Below, in pieces: positions 1 through 7,099 of a DNA stretch of 25,908 nt. The translations under genes were made by a program, and so were the position numbers. The stretch lies in assembly GCA_003250235.1 (NCBI GenBank), contig QKGY01000269.1, positions 1 through 25,908 of the forward strand, read 5' to 3'. The DNA comes from Desulfuromonadaceae bacterium. Its GTDB lineage: Bacteria; Desulfobacterota; Desulfuromonadia; Desulfuromonadales; SZUA-540. Within the stretch, counting starts at the first letter, position 1. Each line of letters opens with the position of its first letter. The notes under the pieces were generated by a model. The model ran no database searches and was not told the origin of the DNA. It worked only from the letters and a program-made list of their open reading frames with translations.

Positions 1-1041
1 TCGGGGAACATTGCCCTGGCGACCAACCTCACCATCAGGAACCCCTACATCACCATCCCCGGCCAGACGGCACCGTCCCCTGGCATTACCCTCAAGGGGG
101 CCGGCATCGAAGTCAAGACCCACGATGTGCTGGTTCAGCATCTCCGTATCCGGGTCGGGGACGGTTCTGTCGGCCCCGCTCCTCTGGACCGCGACGGTTT
201 CGTGGTGTATGGCCCCGGCGCGTACAACGTGGTTCTCGACCATGCCTCGGTCAGCTGGTCCATCGACAAGGGAACCAGCAACTGGGGAGACGGCGTCAAC
301 GACATGACCGTCAGCAACACCATCGTCAGTGAGGCGCTGTACAACTCCATCAATCCCCAGGGGGCGCATTCCATGGGCACTCTGGTCGGCGACCACGGCA
401 AGAACGTCTCCTTTGTCGGCAACCTCTGGGCCCACAACAGGGACCGGAATCCCGCGATGAAAGGCGACACGTCGACGGTGATCATGAACAACGTGATGTA
501 CGATGCCGGTGCCTGGGCCTTCATGTATATGGCGGATGACTTCAACGCCGGGCCGAGCAAGGCCAGCATCGCCGGTAACGTGTTCATCGAAGGTCCGAGC
601 TCGGACACCACCATCGGTCTGGTGGTACAGGCCGACGTGAAGTCGGGTACGCAGATTTACCTCTCCGACAACATCTATCAGGGGACCAACTCTTTCTTCA
701 AAAACAGCGCGGGCTCCGACCCCCGGGTTTCTTCCGCCCCGGTCTGGCACCAGTCCCTGGCCGCCGCCAAGAGCTCCATCGTCGAGGCCAATGTCCTTGC
801 CCGCGCGGGGGCACGCCCGGCCGACCGCGACTCGGTCGATGACCGTGTCGTCAACGAGGTGAAGAGCCGCACCGGCAACATTATCGACAGCCAGCAGCAG
901 GTGGGTGGCTGGCCGAATCTTGCCAAGAACACCCGTACCTTCGTTGTCCCCTCCAATCCCAACGGGGACGATGATGGTGACGGCTACACCAACATCGAGG
1001 AGGTCCTCCATCAGATGGCCGCCCAGGTGGAAGGGCGGTAG
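1..1041 (+). CDS. Pectate lyase-like secreted protein (PL1 fold), 5'-truncated
   Basis: This is the C-terminal part (346 codons) of a right-handed beta-helix polysaccharide lyase. Its reading frame is open from the first base of the window, so the signal peptide and N-terminus lie outside. Visible family features are the SGNIAL and NPYITIPGQTAPSPG segments, the helix-repeat QHLRIRVGD, the calcium-binding-type segment VVLDHASVSWSIDK, and FVGNLWAHN followed by RNPAMKGD, where PL1 enzymes carry the catalytic-site arginine. The C-terminus has an Asp-rich, EF-hand-like motif (DDDGDGYTNIEE), common at the end of secreted bacterial lyases. It closely resembles the next gene throughout, so the two are tandem paralogs. 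By family knowledge it should cleave a uronic-acid-containing polysaccharide by beta-elimination in the periplasm or outside the cell. The true substrate is unknown. It ends before a strong terminator. Confidence 0.85.
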   Translation, partial: SGNIALATNLTIRNPYITIPGQTAPSPGITLKGAGIEVKTHDVLVQHLRIRVGDGSVGPAPLDRDGFVVYGPGAYNVVLDHASVSWSIDKGTSNWGDGVNDMTVSNTIVSEALYNSINPQGAHSMGTLVGDHGKNVSFVGNLWAHNRDRNPAMKGDTSTVIMNNVMYDAGAWAFMYMADDFNAGPSKASIAGNVFIEGPSSDTTIGLVVQADVKSGTQIYLSDNIYQGTNSFFKNSAGSDPRVSSAPVWHQSLAAAKSSIVEANVLARAGARPADRDSVDDRVVNEVKSRTGNIIDSQQQVGGWPNLAKNTRTFVVPSNPNGDDDGDGYTNIEEVLHQMAAQVEGR

Positions 1042-1056
1042 CCAACGGCAACAGAG

Positions 1057-1084
1057 CATGGGGCCGGCCACAGCTGGCCCCATG
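1057..1084 (+). other. Perfect hairpin in the 3' untranslated region
   Basis: The arms CATGGGGCC (1057-1065) and GGCCCCATG (1076-1084) are perfect complements around a 10-base loop, 16 bases after the stop codon of the first lyase gene. No T-run follows directly; a second hairpin starts two bases later. It may be a transcript-stabilising 3' structure or part of a tandem terminator. Confidence 0.5.
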
Positions 1085-1085
1085 G

Positions 1086-1130
1086 AAAAGCAAAGCGGGG
1101 CGTGAGTATCTCACGGCCCGCTTTGCTTTT
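1086..1130 (+). terminator. Strong intrinsic terminator after the first lyase gene
   Basis: Two 21-base arms (1086-1106 and 1110-1130) pair around a TAT loop with a single G-G mismatch. The left arm begins AAAAGCAAAGC and the right arm ends GCTTTGCTTTT, so the stem itself supplies the T-tract. Because the arms are almost symmetric, the opposite strand also ends in a T-run, so it could stop transcription from either side. It separates the two lyase genes and makes any start of the second lyase at 1131 implausible. Confidence 0.85.
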
Positions 1131-1271
1131 GTGTGCGCTCCCACACGGCGGATAGAAAATTGGGGAGGGAGGTGTAGATTTAAGGAAGGGCGTCGGTTGG
1201 CGTACTTCTGGGAAGTCTGCCTGAGTGTCCGGCGTGAGGCGTTTTTCGCGAGATGGAGGAGGCTAGGCGAA

Positions 1272-2636
1272 GTGGATTTCTGTCGCGGCTTTCGGGTGGG
1301 GCGGTTGAAAATAAAGGGGGGGGCGCCACGCAAAAAAAAGAACCGTCTTCTGGTGTGCGCGTGTCTTTCCTTGCTCGGCTTCTGGGGGACCGTCGCGGGG
1401 ATCGCCTGCGGGGGAGAACGGCCTATGCTGGATCTGCCCGTCTTTCCCGGCGCTCAAGGGTTTGGCACAGAGACCGTGGCAGGCCGCGGAGGCCGTGTCA
1501 TCAAGGTGACTAACCTCGATGACAAGGGCAGCGGCTCGCTGCGGGCGGCGCTGGAAGCGGACGGACCACGCATAGTCGTTTTTGAAGTCTCCGGAAATAT
1601 CGCTCTGCACAAGAACCTGGCCATCAAGAACCCGTACATCACCGTGGCCGGTCAAACGGCCCCTTCTCCGGGGATTGCGTTGACGGGAGCCGGGTTGGAA
1701 ATAAGGACTCACGATGTGCTCGTACAGCATCTTCGGATCCGCGTTGGAGACGCCTCCCACGGCCCCCCCCCTTTAAGGCGCGACGGATGCGTGGTCTATG
1801 GGCCCGATGGCTACAACGTGGTTCTGGACCATATGTCGATCAGTTGGGGGGTGGATAAGAACACGAGCACGTGGTATTCGGTCCATGACATAACGATCAG
1901 CAACTCGATCATAGCTGAGGCCTTGGCGTCCTCAATCCATCCCGAAGGGGAACATTCCATGGGGTCTCTGGTCGGCGATCATGGGAAAAGGATCTCCTTC
2001 GTCGGCAATCTCTGGGCTCACAACAAGGCGCGGAATCCTGCCATGAAGGGCGACACGTCGACGGTGATACTGAACAACGTGATGTACGATGCCGGAATCT
2101 GGTCCATGTACATGGCCGATGATTTCGATCATGGTCCAAGTGCCGCCAGTGTCGTGGGCAACGTCTTCATCCCGGGGCCGGCGACCCCTGAAGCTGCCAA
2201 GGCACTCGTCGTCGAGTCCAGCGTCAAGCCGGGAACGGCTATCTATCTCTCGGATAATTTCTATGCGGGCAACTTTTTCAGCAATAAGGCGGCATTTGAC
2301 CCCCGCGTGACCTCACCACCGGTCTGGCATCACGGAATGATAGTGCACGACAGCAGAGACGTGGAGGCCCTAATCCTGGCTTCAGCCGGAGCCCGCCCTG
2401 CAGAGCGGGATGCGGTCGACGCGCGGATCATTCAAGAGTTGCAAAATCGGTCCGGCAGGGTTATCGACAGCCCGCGACAGGTGGGTGGTTGGCCAAATCT
2501 TGCCCAAAACAGGCGTGCTTTTCCGATGCCCTCCGCTCCCGCAGGGGATGCCGACGGTGACGGGTACACCAACGTCGAGGAGGTCTTGCAGAGAATGGCG
2601 GCGCAGGTGGCAGGCGGGGAACGCGACATGCCGTGA
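1272..2636 (+). CDS. Pectate lyase-like secreted protein (PL1 fold), full length
   Basis: A complete 454-residue paralog of the preceding gene. I chose the GTG at 1272 because GGAGGAGG (1255-1262) lies 9 bases upstream; GTG 1296 and TTG 1305 are alternatives that would shorten the N-terminus. A basic stretch (RKKKNR, 20-25) and a hydrophobic core (26-46) form a signal peptide. AGIAC just before C47 is a weak lipobox-like site. The mature part starts with the PL1 hallmark FPGAQGFG and the VTNLDDKGSGSLRAA segment (79-93). It continues with the calcium-site-like LDHMSISWGVDK (185-196) and NKARNPAMKGD (251-261), and ends with the Asp-rich, EF-hand-like DADGDGYTNVEE. The expected role is beta-elimination of a uronate-containing polysaccharide outside the cytoplasm. 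Its place beside an export cluster suggests trimming or release of that polymer, but an unrelated catabolic role is possible. Confidence 0.85.
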   Translation: MDFCRGFRVGRLKIKGGAPRKKKNRLLVCACLSLLGFWGTVAGIACGGERPMLDLPVFPGAQGFGTETVAGRGGRVIKVTNLDDKGSGSLRAALEADGPRIVVFEVSGNIALHKNLAIKNPYITVAGQTAPSPGIALTGAGLEIRTHDVLVQHLRIRVGDASHGPPPLRRDGCVVYGPDGYNVVLDHMSISWGVDKNTSTWYSVHDITISNSIIAEALASSIHPEGEHSMGSLVGDHGKRISFVGNLWAHNKARNPAMKGDTSTVILNNVMYDAGIWSMYMADDFDHGPSAASVVGNVFIPGPATPEAAKALVVESSVKPGTAIYLSDNFYAGNFFSNKAAFDPRVTSPPVWHHGMIVHDSRDVEALILASAGARPAERDAVDARIIQELQNRSGRVIDSPRQVGGWPNLAQNRRAFPMPSAPAGDADGDGYTNVEEVLQRMAAQVAGGERDMP

Positions 2637-2682
2637 GTGCGGGAAATGCCGACGGTCTATCGTCGCGGGTCAGGGGGGAACG

Positions 2683-3615
2683 TCACGAGAAGGCGCGGAG
2701 TACGTCTTTGCCGCTCAGCAAAGGGAGGTCACCGCTCCCGTAGATCTTGTCCAGCCCGAAGAGGGCCAAGATTTCGAGGGCACGTCCAATCTGTTTGTCG
2801 CCAATGCCTTTTCGCCAGGAAGAGGTCAGGTTGCCGCCTGAGAGGATCGGGCTGTCTCTTCTGCTCATGACACTGGCTTTCCCAAGTTTTCTGTAGACCT
2901 CCGCCGTCATCTCCTTTCCGATAAATGCAAACAGGCGATTTAATTCCTCGTGTGGATTGACGCAAAGACTCTCGTAGAAGACGACGTGAATCTCACCTCC
3001 TTTGAATTGCTTTAGGGGAACGTAGTTTTCTATGCACCACATGAATATGTGTTTGTCGAAGATTTCTGTTGCGCCTTGTATTTCATTTCTCAGTTCATAT
3101 AAAAAATCCAAAACTAGGTCGTTCTGCTGAATGAAATCTTCCAGATGTGTATTCCAAGAAAGCTTTATCTTTGAATTGGCTACAGCGCATGGATGTCGTA
3201 ATGTCAAAACTATAGGAATGTCTGGGAAGTTAGTATTTATCCATTTCAGGATGAGGTTGGCTCTTATGTCTTTGATCAACCGTTTATGGGCCAGAGGCCT
3301 TTTGTTGTACCTGTCTACCCATGGGTTTCTTATGCGGCCGCTAAGAATGGTTTCGGCCGGTTTTGCGAACTTTTCGTCAGAGATTTCAGGGCGCAGATAT
3401 TGTCTGTAGTTCCATTCACTCAGGATGGCAACTTCCCTGGAATGGAAAGGCTCGAACATGAAGCGAAATGAATTGTCAAAGTTTATGACGTCAGCCAGCC
3501 AGGTTGTCCCGCTCCGCCCGGTCCCCGCCAAAAAAACAGCATCGGAAACGTTTCCGCGGTCGATGTAGAGCCGGCCCAGGACACTCCGAAGACCGTCGTG
3601 GATGTTGCGGATCAT
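2683..3615 (-). CDS. PAPS-dependent sulfotransferase (carbohydrate type)
   Basis: A 310-residue protein with the two cofactor-binding signatures of the sulfotransferase superfamily. The 5'-phosphosulfate loop is GTGRSGTTWL at residues 31-40. The 3'-phosphate motif is VLTLRHPCAVANSKI at 136-150, with R140 and S148 in the expected places. No signal peptide or membrane segment is seen, so it should act in the cytoplasm, moving sulfate from PAPS to a hydroxyl or amine, probably on a sugar. The start is supported by AGGAGGT 8 bases upstream. It lies 129 bp downstream of, and on the same strand as, the fused sulfurylase/APS kinase gene that would make its donor. The middle of the gene (about 2880-3260) looks more AT-rich than its neighbours. 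It converges with the second lyase gene with only 46 bp between stops. The acceptor sugar cannot be read from sequence. Confidence 0.85.
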   Translation of the reverse strand: MIRNIHDGLRSVLGRLYIDRGNVSDAVFLAGTGRSGTTWLADVINFDNSFRFMFEPFHSREVAILSEWNYRQYLRPEISDEKFAKPAETILSGRIRNPWVDRYNKRPLAHKRLIKDIRANLILKWINTNFPDIPIVLTLRHPCAVANSKIKLSWNTHLEDFIQQNDLVLDFLYELRNEIQGATEIFDKHIFMWCIENYVPLKQFKGGEIHVVFYESLCVNPHEELNRLFAFIGKEMTAEVYRKLGKASVMSRRDSPILSGGNLTSSWRKGIGDKQIGRALEILALFGLDKIYGSGDLPLLSGKDVLRAFS

Positions 3616-3744
3616 CTGCTGGGACCTCCTGTCCCCATCCGATTTCCTGAAGTGTGAAATGCTGCGTCGGTTTCATCGGCGCCCTTTTTCCGGCCCTCTG
3701 GTCACGGAATCTTTCCCGGCGGGCGCGCCGGGCGGCTGCCGAGA

Positions 3745-5445
3745 TCAGACCCCCTCCAGGTACCCTTCCTTGGCGAGGAAGAGAAGAATCTTCTGGGCCG
3801 CCTGATCGGCGGATAGGCACGATGTGTCGACGGTAACGTCAGGGTGTTCGGGAGCTTCGTAGGGGTCGTCTATCCCGGTGAAGTTCTTGATCAGGCCGGC
3901 TCTTGCTTTAGCGTAGAACCCTTTTCTGTCCCGCATCTCGCAGACGTCCAGGGGGGTTGCGACATAGACCTCGACAAAGCCGCCGTGCAGGGAGATGCTT
4001 TCCCGGACCCGGCGCCTCACGGCGGCGTGCGGGGCGATCGGGGCGCAGATGGCGATGCCGCGGTTTTTGGTTATCTCGCTGGCCACGAATCCGATCCGCT
4101 CGATGTTCAAGGTTCTGTGCTCCTTGGAAAAGCCGAGTTCGCTCGAGAGATTCTTGCGGACGATGTCGCCGTCGAGCAATGTCGTCGGGCGATGGTTGAT
4201 CTCCATCAGTTTGGCGAGGAGGACGTTGGCGATCGTCGACTTGCCCGAACCGGAGAGCCCGGTGAAGAACACGGTGAATCCCTGCTGGCCGCGCGGGGGG
4301 AAGGTGCGCCTCAGTTCACTGACCACCTCGGAATAAGAGAACCAACTCGGCATCTCCAGCCCCTCGCGCAGCCTTCGCCGGAATTCGGTCCCGGACAGGC
4401 TCAGCACCTTGGCCTCAGCGGCGACATCGGAGCTCTCCATGTATTGCGCAAGGTCTTCGACATAAACCATTTCAGAGAACGGCACCATCTGTATGCCGAG
4501 TTGCTCCTCGTGTTTTTTAAAGAGATCCTGGGCATCGTATGCGCCATAGAAGGGGCCGCCGTTGCTCTGATTTCCGGGATCGGCATGGTGGCGTCCCACG
4601 ATGAAGTGGGTGCAGCCGTAGTTTCTGCGAATGATGCCGTGCCAGAGCGCCTCACGCGGGCCAGCCATCCGCATGGCCAGCGGCAGGAGGCTCAGCATGG
4701 TCGTTTGCTCGGGGTAGTGCTTGAGAACCTGCCGGTAGCAGCGCACGCGGGAATAGTAGTCGACATCGCCCGGGCTTGTCCGGCCGACCACGGGGTGCAG
4801 CAGAAGGTTGGCCTCCGCCTTGGCCGAGGCACGCCTAGTCAGTTCCACATGGGCTTGGTGCATCGGATTGCGAGTTTGGAACGCGACCACTTTCTGCCAG
4901 CCACGCTTTTTGAATATCTGGCGCAGCTCTTTCGGCGTATGGCGAAGTATCTGGAAGGTGTGGTGCGGCGGCAACTCCAGGCCTTCGAGCCGCCCGCCGA
5001 CGTACACCGGGTTGTACTGGTTGAGCAGTTCGAATACTCCGGGGTGTTTGTCGTTCTCCGTTCCGAAGACCGCATGGGCCTCCGCGACAGGGTCGGGACG
5101 CCAGAGGGACTCGACGGTCAGGATGGCAAGGACCATCCCCTCCGGGTGGCGCAAGGCGACGCGGTCACCAATGGAGATGGTCTCGGCAAACTCCTCGGAG
5201 ACGTCCAGGGTGATCGGCACCGGCCAGAACTCGCCGTTCTGCAGGTGGAGGTTCTGGCAGACCGAGGCATAGTCGCCCTCGTTGAGGAAGCCCGTAAGGG
5301 GGAAGAATCCGCCATTGAGAAGAAGTTCGACGTCCCATACCTGTCTGGGCAGCAGGTCCCAGGACGCCAGGCTTATGGTCTCACGCTTCGACTCCTTGGC
5401 CCTTTCCGGGCCGACCAGCAGATCGCAGAAGGTAGCGTCGTTCAT
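3745..5445 (-). CDS. sat-cysC: Bifunctional ATP sulfurylase / APS kinase (PAPS synthesis)
   Basis: A 566-residue fusion making PAPS from sulfate in two ATP-dependent steps. Residues 1 to about 380 are ATP sulfurylase: QTRNPMHQAH (190-199) is the nucleotide-binding motif with the paired histidines, followed by GRTSPGDVDYYSRVR, MAGPREALWHGIIRRN and GRHHADPG (284-291). Residues about 385-566 are APS kinase: P-loop GLSGSGKS (396-403), DGD (425-427) with a following VR, and the KGFYAKARAG segment. I start at the ATG at 5445, preceded by AAAGGAAACG. An in-frame ATG at 5535 has no ribosome site. All core motifs of both domains are present, so both look active. Because two sulfotransferases sit in the same run, its likely job is feeding polysaccharide sulfation rather than cysteine synthesis. 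A 223-bp leader upstream holds a tiny ORF and a hairpin. Confidence 0.93.
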   Translation of the reverse strand: MNDATFCDLLVGPERAKESKRETISLASWDLLPRQVWDVELLLNGGFFPLTGFLNEGDYASVCQNLHLQNGEFWPVPITLDVSEEFAETISIGDRVALRHPEGMVLAILTVESLWRPDPVAEAHAVFGTENDKHPGVFELLNQYNPVYVGGRLEGLELPPHHTFQILRHTPKELRQIFKKRGWQKVVAFQTRNPMHQAHVELTRRASAKAEANLLLHPVVGRTSPGDVDYYSRVRCYRQVLKHYPEQTTMLSLLPLAMRMAGPREALWHGIIRRNYGCTHFIVGRHHADPGNQSNGGPFYGAYDAQDLFKKHEEQLGIQMVPFSEMVYVEDLAQYMESSDVAAEAKVLSLSGTEFRRRLREGLEMPSWFSYSEVVSELRRTFPPRGQQGFTVFFTGLSGSGKSTIANVLLAKLMEINHRPTTLLDGDIVRKNLSSELGFSKEHRTLNIERIGFVASEITKNRGIAICAPIAPHAAVRRRVRESISLHGGFVEVYVATPLDVCEMRDRKGFYAKARAGLIKNFTGIDDPYEAPEHPDVTVDTSCLSADQAAQKILLFLAKEGYLEGV

Positions 5446-5568
5446 GGTCTCGTTTCCTTTGGGCGTTGCACTGTAGGAGGTGGGGGACGAAGAGGCGCGA
5501 AAAGATTGGGCCGTCGGATCTGTGCTGCGCAACATGCTAAAAGAGCGCCCGTTTTTTGAGTTCTCTAT

Positions 5569-5592
5569 GGCTGTAAAAGTAAGTCTACAGCC
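5569..5592 (-). promoter_or_regulatory. Inverted repeat in the sat-cysC leader
   Basis: GGCTGTA and TACAGCC form a perfect 7-bp inverted repeat around a 10-base loop, about 125 bases upstream of the sat-cysC start. On the minus-strand RNA the 5' arm covers the last codons and most of the stop codon of an 11-codon ORF. No U-run follows, so it is not a classical terminator. It could be an RNA element sensitive to leader translation, or an operator. Confidence 0.35.
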
Positions 5593-5620
5593 TGTTGGTC
5601 GGAAGGCAAGGGGGGCTCAT
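5585..5620 (-). CDS. Possible 11-residue leader peptide upstream of sat-cysC
   Basis: On the minus strand GAAGGAGGT lies 4 bases before an ATG that opens an 11-codon ORF (MSPPCLPTNRL, stop TAG). This is one of the best ribosome sites in the window, yet no longer gene uses it. The ORF lies in the 223-bp gap between the O-antigen-ligase-like gene and sat-cysC, and it ends inside the 5' arm of a perfect hairpin. It has one Cys codon and a Pro-rich start. It may be a regulatory leader, a remnant start of a lost gene, or chance. Confidence 0.3.
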   Translation of the reverse strand: MSPPCLPTNRL

Positions 5621-5668
5621 GCCGACCTCCTTCGGGGAATTGACAGGGGGGGCGCAGGTGCTGGTGTG

Positions 5669-7099
5669 TCAGTGAAATGCTGAAAGGTGGTCCGGTATCC
5701 GGGGAGGATGATGCGAGATTTGCCGGGAAGAATAGTTTTCTTCGGTGCGGAGGGTTTTGGCCGCGGCAAGACCGAGCCCCATGATTAGCCACAGGTAAAT
5801 ATTCGTAATGTCTGGGAAAAAATGCCGACCGCTGACTCCGCTGATCAGGTAGACAAGGATCGAAATCAGGGAGGCTTTGAGTACGGAAGTTATCTGCCTG
5901 TCGCTGGTCCTGTTAAGTGTCCGCACCAGTTTGCGGATGACATAGGCATAGCAGGCCAGGAAGCCCAGCAGGCCGATGATGCCAGCATCCAGTATGGCCT
6001 CAAGATACATGTTGTGAGGATGCCCTTTTTCTATCCGGTTCGAATAGATTATCGAGTACCGGCCCTTACCCACGAAGAATACGGAATGTTCCCGTTTCAA
6101 CTCGGCGAAGACGGAAGGCCAGATTTCGTTCATCCTACCCGCAGAAATAACGCTCACGTCCCCCCGGTCGAGGCCGAACATTATCCTTTCCTTAACGGAG
6201 GACCCCGCAAACGACAGGTAAACCGCCATGAGCACTCCGAGAAGGACGATCCACCTCTTCTGGTTTTCCCACAGGAGGAAGACGACGGTCGAGAAGGCAA
6301 CAAGCGCGTAAGCGGTACGGGAGTAGAGGATGGCAACCGCAGCCAGGGAGAGGAAAAGGGTGGAAACCGAAAGAAAACCCTTCTTTTCACTGAAGTTGGC
6401 GAGGACGAAGGGAAAGGCCAGGATGTAGAAGATGGCTATGTCGTTGCTGTGGAGCCCAAAAAAACGGCCCAGTGTTGCCCGGGCCGATGACCAACTGGCC
6501 GCGCCCGGCACTTCCAGCAGATAGACGACGATGATAAGGACTGATGCAATGGCAAGGGAGGCCAGTAGGGAGTTGACCAGGAGGCGGACCTTGTCTTTCC
6601 CCCTGACGTAGCCGCCAATCAGGATGAAAGGCAAGAAGTACAGGATAGGCTTGAGCAGGCTTGACATGGCATATCGGACTTCATCCATCCTCTCGCCGTA
6701 GTATTCGTTGAGGTGCGGTAGATAGGGCACGCTCCTGATAAATGCTGTGCATTGAATGGTCAGTATGATCCCGACCATTAAAAGCTCACCGAAGGACATT
6801 TTGAAGTTTCTTTTCGATAAAAAATACAAAAGTGCTGAACAAATAATGAGCATATTCAGGAGCTCGAGTCCAGGAATACCTCCAAGCCTTCGATCGAGGA
6901 AGGAGATGTTTGAAAGGGGGGCGATCGCAATGAAAAGGACCAGGGGCAGCCAAGGTCTTGACTTCGTCAGAAGGAAAAAAGCGGAGGCGAATATGAGAAG
7001 GAGGGATATTTGGGGGTTGAAGAAGCTTGTGACGCAGAAAAACAAGGTGATCAACAGGACGACCAGCTTGTTTTGACTTTCTATCGTCAACGATTTCAT
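5669..7099 (-). CDS. O-antigen ligase / Wzy-type polymerase family membrane protein
   Basis: A 476-residue polytopic inner-membrane protein with roughly 10-12 hydrophobic segments. Family signs are the SRTAY segment (260-264), where an Arg follows a serine at the membrane face, and the large periplasmic loop ending in GHPHNMYLEAILDAGIIGLL (359-378), the histidine-containing signature of the Wzy_C/WaaL family. Members either ligate a polyprenyl-linked glycan to an acceptor (WaaL) or polymerise repeat units (Wzy); sequence alone does not decide. Because export here seems to use Wzm/Wzt, which needs no Wzy, a ligase role is more natural. The start codon overlaps the stop of the upstream glycosyltransferase (ATGA at 7096-7099), indicating translational coupling. 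A polar tail of about 25 residues follows the last membrane segment. Confidence 0.8.
   Translation of the reverse strand: MKSLTIESQNKLVVLLITLFFCVTSFFNPQISLLLIFASAFFLLTKSRPWLPLVLFIAIAPLSNISFLDRRLGGIPGLELLNMLIICSALLYFLSKRNFKMSFGELLMVGIILTIQCTAFIRSVPYLPHLNEYYGERMDEVRYAMSSLLKPILYFLPFILIGGYVRGKDKVRLLVNSLLASLAIASVLIIVVYLLEVPGAASWSSARATLGRFFGLHSNDIAIFYILAFPFVLANFSEKKGFLSVSTLFLSLAAVAILYSRTAYALVAFSTVVFLLWENQKRWIVLLGVLMAVYLSFAGSSVKERIMFGLDRGDVSVISAGRMNEIWPSVFAELKREHSVFFVGKGRYSIIYSNRIEKGHPHNMYLEAILDAGIIGLLGFLACYAYVIRKLVRTLNRTSDRQITSVLKASLISILVYLISGVSGRHFFPDITNIYLWLIMGLGLAAAKTLRTEENYSSRQISHHPPRIPDHLSAFH

Noticed and set aside
1131..1271. N-terminal extension of the second lyase from the GTG at 1131
   Set aside because: That start directly abuts the end of a strong terminator stem, has no ribosome site, and the extra residues look non-coding. 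The GTG at 1272 has GGAGGAGG at good spacing.
3715..3732. Hairpin CCCGGC/GCCGGG 13 bases after the sat-cysC stop as a terminator
   Set aside because: No U-run follows on the minus strand, so an intrinsic terminator is not supported.
3844..5559. A 571-codon open frame on the plus strand, antisense to sat-cysC
   Set aside because: Its translation shows no recognisable domain, and the opposite strand encodes two complete enzyme domains with all motifs. Long antisense frames are common in GC-rich coding DNA.
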